The notes: generated by a model not told the origin, from the sequence alone. Shown: positions 9,660-19,138, counted from the stretch's first letter. The stretch: DNA of 64,000 nucleotides from Kluyvera sp047971185 (GCF_047971185.1 NZ_JBKDZH010000109.1:1-64000), one strand, 5' to 3'. Made by a program: numbers and translations.

Positions 9660-12014
9660 ATGAATCCTGAGCGTTCTGAACGCATTGAAATCCCCGTATT
9701 GCCGTTGCGCGATGTGGTGGTTTATCCGCACATGGTCATTCCCTTATTTGTAGGGCGGGAAAAATCTATCCGTTGTCTGGAAGCTGCCATGGATCATGAT
9801 AAAAAAATCATGCTGGTCGCCCAGAAAGACGCTTCAACGGATGAGCCGGGTGTAAACGATCTTTTCACCGTCGGGACCGTGGCCTCTATTTTGCAAATGC
9901 TGAAACTGCCTGACGGTACGGTGAAAGTACTGGTTGAAGGGCTTCAGCGCGCGCGTATCACCACGCTGTCTGATAACGGCGAACACTTCTCGGCGAAAGC
10001 GGAGTACCTGGACTCGCCTGAAATTGAAGAACGCGAGCAGGAAGTGCTGGTGCGCACCGCAATCGGTCAGTTTGAAGGCTATATCAAGCTGAACAAGAAA
10101 ATCCCACCGGAAGTGCTGACGTCGCTGAACAGCATCGACGACCCGGCGCGCCTGGCGGATACCATTGCTGCGCACATGCCGCTGAAGCTGTCTGATAAGC
10201 AGTCCGTTCTGGAGATGTCCGACATCAACGAACGCCTGGAATATCTGATGGCGATGATGGAGTCGGAAATCGATCTGCTGCAGGTTGAGAAGCGTATTCG
10301 CAACCGCGTCAAAAAGCAGATGGAAAAATCGCAGCGCGAGTACTATCTGAACGAGCAAATGAAAGCTATTCAGAAAGAACTCGGCGAGATGGACGACGCG
10401 CCGGACGAGAACGAAGCGCTGAAGCGTAAGATCGACGCGGCGAAAATGCCGAAAGAGGCGAAAGAAAAAACCGAAGCCGAACTGCAGAAGCTGAAAATGA
10501 TGTCGCCGATGTCAGCGGAAGCGACCGTGGTTCGCGGCTATATCGACTGGATGGTGCAGGTGCCGTGGAACGCGCGCAGCAAGGTCAAAAAAGACCTTCG
10601 TCAGGCGCAGGAAATCCTTGATACCGACCATTACGGCCTGGAGCGCGTGAAAGACCGCATCCTTGAGTATCTCGCGGTACAAAGCCGTGTGAACAAAATC
10701 AAGGGCCCGATTCTGTGCCTGGTAGGGCCGCCGGGGGTAGGTAAAACTTCTCTGGGCCAGTCCATCGCCAAGGCGACCGGGCGTAAATACATCCGTATGG
10801 CGCTGGGCGGCGTGCGTGATGAAGCGGAAATTCGCGGCCACCGTCGTACCTACATTGGTTCGATGCCGGGCAAACTGATCCAGAAAATGGCCAAAGTGGG
10901 CGTTAAAAACCCGCTGTTCCTGCTCGATGAGATCGACAAAATGTCTTCCGACATGCGCGGCGATCCGGCATCCGCACTGCTTGAAGTGCTGGATCCAGAG
11001 CAGAACGTGGCCTTCAGCGATCACTACCTGGAAGTGGACTACGATCTCAGCGACGTGATGTTTGTCGCGACCTCGAACTCCATGAATATTCCGGCGCCGC
11101 TGCTGGACCGTATGGAAGTGATTCGTCTGTCCGGCTATACCGAAGATGAAAAACTGAACATCGCCAAACGTCACCTGCTGCCGAAGCAGATTGAGCGTAA
11201 CGCCCTGAAAAAAGGCGAGTTGACGGTGGACGACAGCGCAATCGTCGGCATTATCCGTTACTACACCCGTGAAGCGGGCGTCCGTAGCCTGGAACGTGAA
11301 ATTTCGAAACTGTGCCGTAAAGCGGTTAAACAGCTGCTGCTGGATAAGACGCTGAAGCACATCGAAATTAACGGCGACAACCTGCACGATTACCTCGGCG
11401 TTCAGCGCTTTGACTACGGTCGCGCCGACGACGAAAACCGCGTGGGTCAGGTGACCGGCCTGGCGTGGACGGAAGTGGGCGGCGATCTGCTGACCATCGA
11501 AACTGCCTGCGTACCGGGTAAAGGCAAGCTGACCTACACCGGTTCTCTCGGTGAAGTGATGCAGGAGTCCATTCAGGCTGCGCTGACCGTGGTGCGCGCG
11601 CGCGCGGAGAAACTGGGTATCAACCCGGATTTCTACGAAAAACGCGACATCCACGTTCACGTGCCGGAAGGGGCGACGCCGAAAGACGGCCCGAGCGCGG
11701 GTATCGCGATGTGTACCGCGCTGGTTTCCTGCCTGACCGGCAACCCGGTGCGCGCTGACGTGGCGATGACGGGTGAAATCACCCTGCGTGGCCAGGTGCT
11801 GCCGATCGGTGGCCTGAAGGAAAAACTGCTCGCGGCACACCGTGGCGGCATTAAGACTGTTCTGATTCCTGATGAGAACAAGCGCGATCTGGAAGAGATT
11901 CCGGACAACGTTCTGGCGGATCTTGATATTCATCCGGTGAAACGAATTGAGGAAGTTCTGTCCCTTGCGCTGCAAAATGAGCCGACCGGCATGCAGGTTG
12001 TAACCGCAAAATAG
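9660..12014 (+). CDS. lon: ATP-dependent protease Lon
   Basis: 784 residues, the E. coli length. The order is an N-terminal substrate-binding LON domain (IPVLPLRDVVVYPHM), a coiled-coil linker, an AAA+ module with Walker A GPPGVGKTS (about 356-364) and Walker B FLLDEIDKM, and the C-terminal serine-lysine protease domain. The catalytic Ser lies in PKDGPSAGIA and the Lys in GGLKEKLLAA. Lon degrades misfolded and regulatory proteins such as SulA and RcsA. It is monocistronic between a heat-shock promoter and a strong terminator. Confidence 0.99.
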   Translation: MNPERSERIEIPVLPLRDVVVYPHMVIPLFVGREKSIRCLEAAMDHDKKIMLVAQKDASTDEPGVNDLFTVGTVASILQMLKLPDGTVKVLVEGLQRARITTLSDNGEHFSAKAEYLDSPEIEEREQEVLVRTAIGQFEGYIKLNKKIPPEVLTSLNSIDDPARLADTIAAHMPLKLSDKQSVLEMSDINERLEYLMAMMESEIDLLQVEKRIRNRVKKQMEKSQREYYLNEQMKAIQKELGEMDDAPDENEALKRKIDAAKMPKEAKEKTEAELQKLKMMSPMSAEATVVRGYIDWMVQVPWNARSKVKKDLRQAQEILDTDHYGLERVKDRILEYLAVQSRVNKIKGPILCLVGPPGVGKTSLGQSIAKATGRKYIRMALGGVRDEAEIRGHRRTYIGSMPGKLIQKMAKVGVKNPLFLLDEIDKMSSDMRGDPASALLEVLDPEQNVAFSDHYLEVDYDLSDVMFVATSNSMNIPAPLLDRMEVIRLSGYTEDEKLNIAKRHLLPKQIERNALKKGELTVDDSAIVGIIRYYTREAGVRSLEREISKLCRKAVKQLLLDKTLKHIEINGDNLHDYLGVQRFDYGRADDENRVGQVTGLAWTEVGGDLLTIETACVPGKGKLTYTGSLGEVMQESIQAALTVVRARAEKLGINPDFYEKRDIHVHVPEGATPKDGPSAGIAMCTALVSCLTGNPVRADVAMTGEITLRGQVLPIGGLKEKLLAAHRGGIKTVLIPDENKRDLEEIPDNVLADLDIHPVKRIEEVLSLALQNEPTGMQVVTAK

Positions 12015-12046
12015 TGACCTCGCGCAAAGAGCGTTAATAAAAAGCG

Positions 12047-12083
12047 GGCTGGCAAGCGTAAACTGACTTGCCAGCCTTTTTTT
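12047..12083 (+). terminator. Rho-independent terminator after lon
   Basis: A perfect 10-bp stem GGCTGGCAAG/CTTGCCAGCC (12047-12056 with 12067-12076) is followed by seven T. Confidence 0.92.
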
Positions 12084-12223
12084 GTCTCGCTAATTTAGAC
12101 GGCTGGCAGGTGTGTCGTCGACAACGGGTGTTGTAAGGGCATGGGAGTCCTGATATAACTGCTCCGCGATCGCGCCGTGAAGGATTCAGGTGCGATATAA
12201 ATAATAAAGAGAGGAAGAGAACA

Positions 12224-12496
12224 GTGAACAAATCTCAACTGATTGACAAAATTGCTGCTGGCGCGGATATCTCCAAAGCTGCAGCTGGACGTGCATTAGA
12301 TGCTTTAATTGCTTCTGTTACTGAATCTCTGCAAGCTGGGGATGACGTTGCGCTGGTAGGTTTTGGTACCTTTGCTGTTAAAGAGCGTGCTGCCCGTACA
12401 GGCCGTAACCCTCAGACCGGTAAAGAGATCACTATCGCTGCCGCGAAAGTACCAGGCTTCCGTGCAGGTAAAGCACTGAAAGACGCGGTAAACTGA
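12224..12496 (+). CDS. hupB: DNA-binding protein HU-beta
   Basis: 90 residues, almost identical to E. coli HU-beta. The DNA-binding arm signature GRNPQTGKEITI and the dimer core (VGFGTFAV) are intact. It is a nucleoid-associated protein that bends DNA and forms heterodimers with HU-alpha. GAGAGGAAGAGAAC precedes the GTG or ATG start: the codon at 12224 is GTG in 'cagtgaac', as also used in E. coli hupB. A terminator follows at 12533. Confidence 0.98.
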   Translation: MNKSQLIDKIAAGADISKAAAGRALDALIASVTESLQAGDDVALVGFGTFAVKERAARTGRNPQTGKEITIAAAKVPGFRAGKALKDAVN

Positions 12497-12532
12497 TCGC
12501 TTTCCCGCTAAGGGAATGTGGCAAAGTACAAG

Positions 12533-12559
12533 GGCGCATCATCTGATGTGCCTTTTTTT
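12533..12559 (+). terminator. Rho-independent terminator after hupB
   Basis: The stem GGCGCATCA/TGATGTGCC (12533-12541 with 12544-12552, one G-U pair) has a 2-nt apex and is followed by seven T. Confidence 0.85.
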
Positions 12560-12707
12560 ATGGCTTAATGCGTACTTTTAGGCGTTTATATGCGGTGTGT
12601 GCTGACAACCGCCCCGGTTTCTTGTCAAAATACGGCCTCACGCGCAGCGCCCACACGTGCTATGCTGCGCGAGGTATTTGTCACCTACAGCGGAGTGTTG
12701 TTACACC

Positions 12708-14582
12708 ATGATGGACAATTTACGCACGGCGGCCAACAGCGTCGTGATCAAAGTCATTTTCGGTCTCATTATCGTGTCGTTCATTTTGACCGGCGTGAGT
12801 GGTTATCTGATCGGCGGTAACAATAATTTTGCCGCGAAAGTGAATGGCCAGGAAATTGGCCGCGGCCAGTTTGAAAATGCCGTTGCAAGCGAGCGTAACC
12901 GTATGCAGCAGCAGCTTGGCGACCAGTTCTCCGAGCTGGCGGCCAACGAAAACTATATCAAAACGATGCGTCAGCAGGTGCTGAACCGCCTGATCGACGA
13001 AGCGCTGCTGGACCAGTATGCGAAGGACTTAGGTCTTGGCATCAGCGATGAGCAGGTGCGTAAAGCGATTTTCGCGACCCCGGCGTTCCAGAATGAAGGC
13101 AAATTTGATAACACCCGCTATACCTCGCTGGTGAATCAGATGGGCATGACCCCTGACCAGTACGCGCAGGCGCTGCGTAACCAGCTCACCACTCAGCAGC
13201 TGATTAACGCCGTCGCGGGCACCGACTTCATGCTGCCTGGCGAAACCGACCAGCTGGCGGCGCTGGTATCCCAGCAGCGTCTGGTGCGCGAAGCGACCAT
13301 CGACGTCAACGCACTGGCGGCAAAACAGCAGGTGAGCGATCAGGAAATTTCCAGCTACTACGAGCAGAACAAAGGTCAGTTCGTGGCGCCTGAACAGTTC
13401 CGCGTCAGCTACATCAAGCTGGACGCTGCGGCGATGAGCCAGAACGTCTCTGACGACGATATCCAGTCTTACTACGATCAGCATCAGGATCAGTTCACCC
13501 AGCCGCAGCGCGTTCGCTACAGCGTGATTCAGACCAAAACTGAAGCGGAAGCCAAAGCGGTGCTGGACGAGCTGAACAAAGGCGCAGACTTCGCTGAACT
13601 GGCGAAAACCAAATCCGCCGATATTATCTCCGCACGTAACGGCGGCGATATGGGCTGGCTGGAAGCGTCGACCACCCCTGATGAACTGAAAAATGCCGGT
13701 CTGAAAGACAAGGGCCAGCTGTCTGGGGTGATCAAATCCTCCGTCGGTTTCCTGGTTGCGCGTCTGGATGACGTTCAGCCTGCCGTGGTAAAACCGCTGG
13801 CGGACGTACGTAACGACATTGCCGACAAAGTGAAGCAGGAAAAAGCGCTCGACGCGTTCTATGCGCTGCAGCAGAAAGTGAGCGATGCGGCGAGCAACGA
13901 TAACGACTCGCTGGCGGGCGCAGAACAGGCCGCCGGCGTAAAAGCCGTCGAAACCGGCTGGTTTGACCGTAACAACCTGCCTGCCGAGCTGAACTTCAAG
14001 CCGGTGTCTGACGCTATCTTTAACGGCGGTCTGGTTGGCGAGAACGGCATGTCGGGCAGCAACTCCGACATCATCACCGTTGATGGCGATCGCGCCTTTG
14101 TACTGCGCGTGAGCGAGCACAAAGCCGAAGCGGTGAAACCGCTGGCCGACGTGAAAGCGCAGGTGACCGATATCGTTAAGCACAACAAAGCCGAACAGCA
14201 GGCGAAGCTGGACGCTGAGAAGCTGCTGGTGGCGCTGAAAGATGGTAAAGGTGACGAGGCGATGAAAGCGGCGGGTCTGAGCTTCAGCGCCGCGAAAACC
14301 CTGAGCCGCGCCGGTCAGGATCCACTGAGCCAGGCGGCCTTCGCGCTGCCGCTGCCGCAGAAAGATAAGCCAGGCTTCGGTATCGGCAACGATATGCAGG
14401 GTAACGTGGTGCTGCTGGCGCTGGACGAAGTGAAAGCGGGCGAAATGCCGGAAGCGCAGAAAAAAGCGATGGTGCAGGGTATTACCCAGAACAACGCGCA
14501 GATTGCTTTCGAAGCGATGATGAACAACCTGCGTAAATCCGCGAAGATTAAGCTCGGCGATATCATCGACCAGCAGCAATAA
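12708..14582 (+). CDS. ppiD: Periplasmic folding chaperone PpiD
   Basis: 624 residues from the ATG at 12708 (E. coli 623, starting MMDSLRTAANS; here MMDNLRTAANS). A single transmembrane helix at about residues 15-36 anchors a large periplasmic part. A SurA-like N-terminal chaperone region, a parvulin PpiC domain (about 265-355, VRYSVIQTKTEAEAK to ISARNGGDMGWLE) and a C-terminal chaperone region follow. It works at the SecYEG exit with YfgM. The in-frame codons further upstream have no homologous counterpart, so I do not use them. Confidence 0.96.
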   Translation: MMDNLRTAANSVVIKVIFGLIIVSFILTGVSGYLIGGNNNFAAKVNGQEIGRGQFENAVASERNRMQQQLGDQFSELAANENYIKTMRQQVLNRLIDEALLDQYAKDLGLGISDEQVRKAIFATPAFQNEGKFDNTRYTSLVNQMGMTPDQYAQALRNQLTTQQLINAVAGTDFMLPGETDQLAALVSQQRLVREATIDVNALAAKQQVSDQEISSYYEQNKGQFVAPEQFRVSYIKLDAAAMSQNVSDDDIQSYYDQHQDQFTQPQRVRYSVIQTKTEAEAKAVLDELNKGADFAELAKTKSADIISARNGGDMGWLEASTTPDELKNAGLKDKGQLSGVIKSSVGFLVARLDDVQPAVVKPLADVRNDIADKVKQEKALDAFYALQQKVSDAASNDNDSLAGAEQAAGVKAVETGWFDRNNLPAELNFKPVSDAIFNGGLVGENGMSGSNSDIITVDGDRAFVLRVSEHKAEAVKPLADVKAQVTDIVKHNKAEQQAKLDAEKLLVALKDGKGDEAMKAAGLSFSAAKTLSRAGQDPLSQAAFALPLPQKDKPGFGIGNDMQGNVVLLALDEVKAGEMPEAQKKAMVQGITQNNAQIAFEAMMNNLRKSAKIKLGDIIDQQQ

Positions 14583-14625
14583 TCGGAACGCTCCTCGCAT
14601 TAATTTGTAATGTGATGTACCTACC

Positions 14626-14648
14626 AAAGGCCGCTTTCGCGGCCTTTT
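14626..14648 (+). terminator. Rho-independent terminator after ppiD
   Basis: The stem AAAGGCCGC/GCGGCCTTT (14626-14634 with 14639-14647) has a 4-nt loop and a short T-tract. Confidence 0.75.
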
Positions 14649-14729
14649 CCACATTTGAAATCCGCCTTTTGCGCCGCCTTCCGCCACTCGTTATGGTGCT
14701 CTGGTCATCAACCAATAAGGAGACATCTT

Positions 14730-15098
14730 ATGAAACGTGGAATCAAACTGTGTGTTATGGCCGCCGTCATGGCCTGTGCTGGCATCAGCTTCAGCGCCCA
14801 GGCCGCCCAGCCTGCGGCGGCGAAAACACCCGCGGTGCAGAGCAAAGCGCCGGGGGAACAGGCGAAGGCCGAACCGGGTAACAAGGTTGCCGAGGATGAA
14901 GGTACCAGAGTAAGCATCAACACCGCGTCAGCCGAAGCGCTGGCCGAGGCGATGAATGGCGTTGGGCTGAAGAAGGCGCAGGCCATCGTCAGCTACCGCG
15001 AGGAGTACGGCCCCTTCAAAACGCTGGACGATCTGAAGCAGGTGCCGGGGATGGGCAACTCGCTGGTTGAACGGAATCTGGCGCACCTCACGCTTTAA
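14730..15098 (+). CDS. ybaV: Helix-hairpin-helix (ComEA-like) secreted DNA-binding protein YbaV
   Basis: 122 residues from ATG 14730, preceded by AAGGAG at 14717-14722. A signal peptide (MKRGIKLCVMAAVMACAG..., cut likely after SAQA) leads into a low-complexity Ala/Lys linker. A ComEA-type helix-hairpin-helix pair follows (ALAEAMNGVGLKKAQAIV, DDLKQVPGMGNSLVERN). This fold binds DNA backbone. The role in enterobacteria is not established. It is probably periplasmic. Confidence 0.92.
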   Translation: MKRGIKLCVMAAVMACAGISFSAQAAQPAAAKTPAVQSKAPGEQAKAEPGNKVAEDEGTRVSINTASAEALAEAMNGVGLKKAQAIVSYREEYGPFKTLDDLKQVPGMGNSLVERNLAHLTL

Positions 15099-15142
15099 TT
15101 TGCTTTGACGGTTTGCACTCGTCTGAAAATTTGCCAGACTAA

Positions 15143-15169
15143 AGAGGTCATACCAGTGGTATGACCTCT
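15143..15169 (+). promoter_or_regulatory. 27-bp palindrome upstream of fadM (FadR-like operator candidate)
   Basis: Two perfect 13-nt arms (AGAGGTCATACCA, 15143-15155, and its complement, 15157-15169) flank a single G. Each half contains a FadR-like core of the form GGTNNNACC (AGGTCATACCA and TGGTATGACCT). There is no T-tract, so an operator is more likely than a terminator. FadR control of fadM is known in E. coli; assigning this site to FadR is inference. Confidence 0.55.
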
Positions 15170-15208
15170 GACTCTATTCATAATTTAAAATAACAAGGCT
15201 ATGGCGCT

Positions 15209-15607
15209 ATGCAGACGAAAATCAAGGTTCGCGGTTATCACCTGGACGTTTATCAGCACGTTAACAACGCCCGCTATCTGGAGTTTCTGGAAGAGGCCCG
15301 CTGGGACGGGCTGGAAAACAGCGCGGGGTTCCAGTGGATGAGCGCGCACCACATTGCCTTTGTGGTGGTGAATATCAATATCAACTACCGCCGTCCGGCA
15401 GTTCTGGGCGACGTGCTGACGGTGACCAGCAAAGTGGAACAGCTAAACGGCAAAAGCGGCGTACTCAGCCAGGTGGTCACGCTGGATCCCGAAGGGCAGG
15501 TGGTGGCCGATGCGCTGATCACCTTTGTGTGTATCGATCTTAAAACGCAGAAAGCGTTAGCGCTGGAAGGGGAGTTGCGCGAGCACCTGGAGGCGATGGT
15601 GGAGTGA
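15209..15607 (+). CDS. fadM: Long-chain acyl-CoA thioesterase FadM (YbaW)
   Basis: 132 residues, matching E. coli FadM closely (MQTKIKVRGYHLDVYQHVNNARYLEF). It is a single hot-dog-fold domain with the 4HBT-type motif DVYQHVNNARY containing the catalytic Asp. It hydrolyses long-chain acyl-CoAs, notably intermediates of oleate beta-oxidation. It stands alone, with a large palindrome upstream and a REP cluster downstream. Confidence 0.95.
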   Translation: MQTKIKVRGYHLDVYQHVNNARYLEFLEEARWDGLENSAGFQWMSAHHIAFVVVNININYRRPAVLGDVLTVTSKVEQLNGKSGVLSQVVTLDPEGQVVADALITFVCIDLKTQKALALEGELREHLEAMVE

Positions 15608-15614
15608 TGTGGCG

Positions 15615-15730
15615 GTCCCGGAGTCGCTTGCGGTCGTCCGGGTTACACCAAATGTAAATATTGCACGAATGTAGCCCGGCCAAGCGCAGCGCCGCCGGGT
15701 TTACAAGGGCGAGCGCAAGCGACCCCGGGA
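15615..15730. repeat. REP/BIME cluster between fadM and queC
   Basis: Three GC-rich palindromic units lie at 15615-15646, 15671-15703 and 15707-15730. The third is the inverted counterpart of the unit at 62969-62995 (core TCCCGGGGTCGCTTGCGCTC). The middle one belongs to the GTAGCCCGGC...GCCGGG type also seen at 59623 and 63019. It sits between convergent genes, as is usual for REP sequences. Confidence 0.8.
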
Positions 15731-15742
15731 ACAGACGGCCCC

Positions 15743-16438
15743 TTACTCCAACCCGGTTTTGTGTTTCATCGCGGCCATCACGCCGGGCTTATCCGCCAGA
15801 TAATGATTCAACCCGTTAGCGCGAAGATTACAGGCCGCGCAGTGGCCGCAGCCATCGCCTTTAATGCCGTTGTAGCAGGTCAGCGTCTCGCTACGCACCA
15901 GGTCCAGCTTGCCCCAGTAGTCCGCCAGCGCCCAGGTTTGCGCCTTATCCAGCCACATCAGCGGCGTTTCAAAACGGATGTCTTTCGCCATCCCTAAGCT
16001 CACCGCGTGGTGCAGGGCCTTCACGAACTCGTCGCGGCAGTCAGGATAGCCGGAGAAGTCGGTCTCACACACCCCGGTGATGATCGCTTCTGCCTGTACC
16101 TGGTAGGCGTAAATCGCCGTCAGCGTCAGGAACAGAATATTACGCCCCGGTACGAAGGTGTTGGGAATGCCGTCGGCGTTGGGTTCATAGTCCGGCACCG
16201 GGATGCTGTCGCGGGTCAGGCTGCTGACCGCCAGTTCGTTCAGCAGGGTGACGTCCAGTACCTTGTGCGCGCGGGCGCCCAGCGAGAGGGCCAGTTCGCG
16301 GGCAACGTCAATCTCGGCGCGGTGGCGCTGACCATAATCAAACGTGACGCAGTGCACTTCATCATATTGATGCAGCGCCTGCACCAGGCATGTAGTGGAA
16401 TCTTGTCCACCGCTAAAGACGACAACGGCACGTTTCAT
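15743..16438 (-). CDS. queC: 7-cyano-7-deazaguanine synthase QueC
   Basis: 231 residues (E. coli 231). The N-terminal PP-loop is intact (VVFSGGQDSTTC, residues 5-16), and a C-terminal zinc site has CNGIKGDGCGHCAACNLRANG. It converts 7-carboxy-7-deazaguanine to preQ0 with ATP and ammonia in queuosine biosynthesis. It is transcribed leftward, 67 nt downstream of ybaE, and could share its transcript. Confidence 0.97.
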   Translation of the reverse strand: MKRAVVVFSGGQDSTTCLVQALHQYDEVHCVTFDYGQRHRAEIDVARELALSLGARAHKVLDVTLLNELAVSSLTRDSIPVPDYEPNADGIPNTFVPGRNILFLTLTAIYAYQVQAEAIITGVCETDFSGYPDCRDEFVKALHHAVSLGMAKDIRFETPLMWLDKAQTWALADYWGKLDLVRSETLTCYNGIKGDGCGHCAACNLRANGLNHYLADKPGVMAAMKHKTGLE

Positions 16439-16505
16439 GGCTTTTCCTGTCTGTGAATCTGAAAGCCGCTATGGTAACGCCTGTACGACGCGGCGACCAG
16501 CTTCT

Positions 16506-18206
16506 TCACCTCGTGGTGGGCGGCAGCCAGGCGTGGCTGAAATCGAACCAGCCGCGCGCGTTAAGGCGAATGCCGTTCACCCCCGGCGGCGCGCTGACCT
16601 GGTACTGATAGTTAAACAGCGGCGTCAGAATGGCGTCGCTCATCAGGCGGGTGAAAATGCGCTTCAGGGCGGCAATGCGTTGGGCATCGTCAGCCAGGGC
16701 CTGCGCGTCGTCCAGCGCCACCTGTACGCGAGCCGCCTGCGCATCGGTAAACAGCGCGGGCCATAGCGCATCGCAGCGCAGCCATTGTTCCAGCGCGTAC
16801 TCCGGCATCTCGCCGATAAGCCGATCGCCCATAAACAGATCGGCTTCGGGCAGATGCGGGCAACCGGTCCAGCTTTTTGCGTCGTAGAACAGTACCGTTA
16901 GCTCGCAGCCCAGCCGCGCGAGCGCGGTTTTCAGCTCTTCCGCCATCGTGTGCAGTTCCACCGGCAGGTGATAAAGCAGCGTGAGCTGAGCGGGGAGGGC
17001 CACCTGTGGGTCTTTCTGCGCCAGTGGGATATCCCAGCCGGGCAGCATCTCTTCGCTCGGGGTGATCAGGTTTTCACCCAGCGGCAGGCTCTGCAGCAGC
17101 CCGGATCGGTGAATCAGCGCAATGACCCGCTGCGCCTGTGCCATGCTCAGACGCGGGCTCTGGCGCAGCGCCAGATAGCAAAATCCAAGGCTAATACTGT
17201 GGCTGACCAGCCGTAGCTCACCCAGCTCCTCCGGCTTACCGATGGCGATCTGCACCGGATGCTGGCAGCTGGTGCCCAGCCCCTGCTCGAAAAGCTGCGG
17301 CGTGATCCAGTACTCGATCGCCTGCAGCAGCGGGTGGCTGTGGTGGTAGCGATGGTGGCTCTCAATACGCACCAGCTCCGGTTCAAAGATCTTCAGCATA
17401 AATGGCCCGGTGCCCTGTTCGGGGTCGTCCGGATGTGCCAGCACGCTACAGTAGCTGGCCAGCCGGTGCGGCAGCCAGTAGTCCGGGCGATGCAGAATAA
17501 AACTCAAGCACTGCGGGTGCGTCTGCGTAATCTCTTTGACGCTGGCGAACAGTTTCTCCAGCTCCGGCAGCGCGAACAGCATCAGCAGGCGGCGGCGCAG
17601 CTGTTCAGTCTCAACCACATCACCGTTATGCCAGTGCAGCGTCGAACGAATGTAGAACTGCCAGCGCAGCCCATCCGGGGAGACCGACCAGTGGTGCGCC
17701 AGATCGCCCTGCGGCTGAGACGCCTCATGATTGAAGCGGGTCAGGCCGGAGTAAATCTGCCCGGCCAGATGCTGCTCGGCGCGCCCGGCCAGGAAGCCCG
17801 GTTGCAGCGGCTCCAGCGAGCGATAGTACGGAATACGCAGCGTCGGGGTATTGTTTTGCCACTGGCCGCCGAGGAACGGATGCAGCAGCGCCCGCAGTTC
17901 AACCGGGGCAATTTGCGCCAGCTCCAGCGCGTTATGCTGTTCGCCGCGGTTAAGCGCCGTCTCCATCATCTCATTACGCAGCGTTTCCGGCGTGGTGTGA
18001 AAGCGTAGCTGTCCACGCTTGCCGCGCCCGGACTGCGCCTGCCAGCTGAGCCAGCCGGCGTCCTGCGCCTGACGCAGCAGCGTCCGCACGTGGCGCTCGC
18101 TGCAAAAACAGCGGGCGGCCAGCTCGGCGATGGTCACCTGCTGGTCCTCACCCAGCGACGGCTGCCACAGACGCTGGAACTGATTTAAACGATTTAACAG
18201 TCGCAT
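16506..18206 (-). CDS. ybaE: SgrR-family HTH/solute-binding-domain regulator YbaE
   Basis: From ATG 18206 the product is 566 residues, equal to E. coli YbaE. An in-frame TTG five codons earlier is not needed. The N-terminus is an SgrR-type winged helix (about 1-110: ELAARCFCSERHVRTLLRQAQ). The rest is an ABC periplasmic-binding-protein domain of the SBP_bac_5 class (LRWQFYIRSTLHWHNGD, APPGVNGIRLNARGWFDF) without a signal peptide, so it is cytoplasmic. It is a presumed ligand-sensing transcription factor; ligand and targets are not known to me. Confidence 0.93.
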   Translation of the reverse strand: MRLLNRLNQFQRLWQPSLGEDQQVTIAELAARCFCSERHVRTLLRQAQDAGWLSWQAQSGRGKRGQLRFHTTPETLRNEMMETALNRGEQHNALELAQIAPVELRALLHPFLGGQWQNNTPTLRIPYYRSLEPLQPGFLAGRAEQHLAGQIYSGLTRFNHEASQPQGDLAHHWSVSPDGLRWQFYIRSTLHWHNGDVVETEQLRRRLLMLFALPELEKLFASVKEITQTHPQCLSFILHRPDYWLPHRLASYCSVLAHPDDPEQGTGPFMLKIFEPELVRIESHHRYHHSHPLLQAIEYWITPQLFEQGLGTSCQHPVQIAIGKPEELGELRLVSHSISLGFCYLALRQSPRLSMAQAQRVIALIHRSGLLQSLPLGENLITPSEEMLPGWDIPLAQKDPQVALPAQLTLLYHLPVELHTMAEELKTALARLGCELTVLFYDAKSWTGCPHLPEADLFMGDRLIGEMPEYALEQWLRCDALWPALFTDAQAARVQVALDDAQALADDAQRIAALKRIFTRLMSDAILTPLFNYQYQVSAPPGVNGIRLNARGWFDFSHAWLPPTTR

Positions 18207-18305
18207 AAAAACCCGGAACAATAAAAATTAAGTATTCAGTATTACTTCCGTATATCCCAGCAGATACTGACTGACAAGAGAGAGCGATCACAGGTGGGGA
18301 AAATC

Positions 18306-19124
18306 ATGGCAAGACTGGCGGCGTTTGATATGGATGGCACATTGTTGATGCCAGATCATCGTTTAGGCGAGAGAACCGTGGCGGTACTAAAGCGGCTGCG
18401 TGAACGGAAAATCGCCCTGACTTTCGCCACCGGGCGTCACGTGCTGGAGATGCGTCCGCTGGTGGACGCGCTAGCGCTCAACGCGTTTCTCATCACCGGT
18501 AACGGGACGCGCGTTCATACCCAGCAGGGTGAAGTGCTGTTCCGTAGCGATCTTTCGCCGGACGTCGCCGAGCTGGTCCTGCATTCCCATTGGGAAACCA
18601 AAGCCAGCATGCACGTGTTTAACGACAGCGGCTGGTTTACCGGCCAGGACATTCCAGCGCTGCTGAAGGCGCACGTATATAGCGGTTTCCGCTATCAGCT
18701 GCGCGAATTACGCCGGATCCCGGCACATCAGGTCACTAAGGTCTGTTTCTGCGGCGATCATGACGATCTCTGCCGCCTGCGCATTCAGCTGACGGAAGTG
18801 CTCGATAAGCGCGCCCATATCTGTTTTTCGGCGGTGGATTGTCTGGAAGTTCTGCCGCTCGGCAGCAACAAAGGCGCGGCGCTGGCGGTGCTGGGCGAAC
18901 ATCTCGGCGTCGGCATGGAAGAGTGCATGGCTTTTGGCGATGCGATGAACGACCGTGAAATGCTGGGGCTGGTAGGCCGTGGCGTGATCATGGGGAACGC
19001 GATGGGGCAGCTGAAAGCCGCATTGCCCCACCTGCCGGTTATCGGAAACTGCACCAACCAGGCGGTTTCTCACTATTTAACGCATTGGCTGGATACACCA
19101 AATCTACCTTATTCCCCCGAATAG
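18306..19124 (+). CDS. cof: HMP-PP phosphatase Cof (HAD superfamily)
   Basis: 272 residues from ATG 18306, as in E. coli; the GTG four codons upstream is not supported by homology. HAD motifs are present: I DMDGTL (residues 8-13), II in the TFATGR segment, III Lys in SNKGAAL, IV GDAMNDREML. It has a Cof-type C2 cap. In E. coli it hydrolyses 4-amino-2-methyl-5-hydroxymethylpyrimidine pyrophosphate and other sugar/vitamin phosphates. It is divergent from ybaE and followed by a terminator shared with the next leftward gene. Confidence 0.95.
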   Translation: MARLAAFDMDGTLLMPDHRLGERTVAVLKRLRERKIALTFATGRHVLEMRPLVDALALNAFLITGNGTRVHTQQGEVLFRSDLSPDVAELVLHSHWETKASMHVFNDSGWFTGQDIPALLKAHVYSGFRYQLRELRRIPAHQVTKVCFCGDHDDLCRLRIQLTEVLDKRAHICFSAVDCLEVLPLGSNKGAALAVLGEHLGVGMEECMAFGDAMNDREMLGLVGRGVIMGNAMGQLKAALPHLPVIGNCTNQAVSHYLTHWLDTPNLPYSPE

Positions 19125-19138
19125 AGAGACTTGCCAGC

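Noticed and set aside
10512..11975. 487-codon open frame on the - strand
   Set aside because: Antisense to the lon ATPase and protease domains, which are fully conserved; no ribosome site or homology.
13029..14687. 552-codon open frame on the - strand
   Set aside because: Antisense shadow of ppiD, running into the ppiD terminator; no homology.
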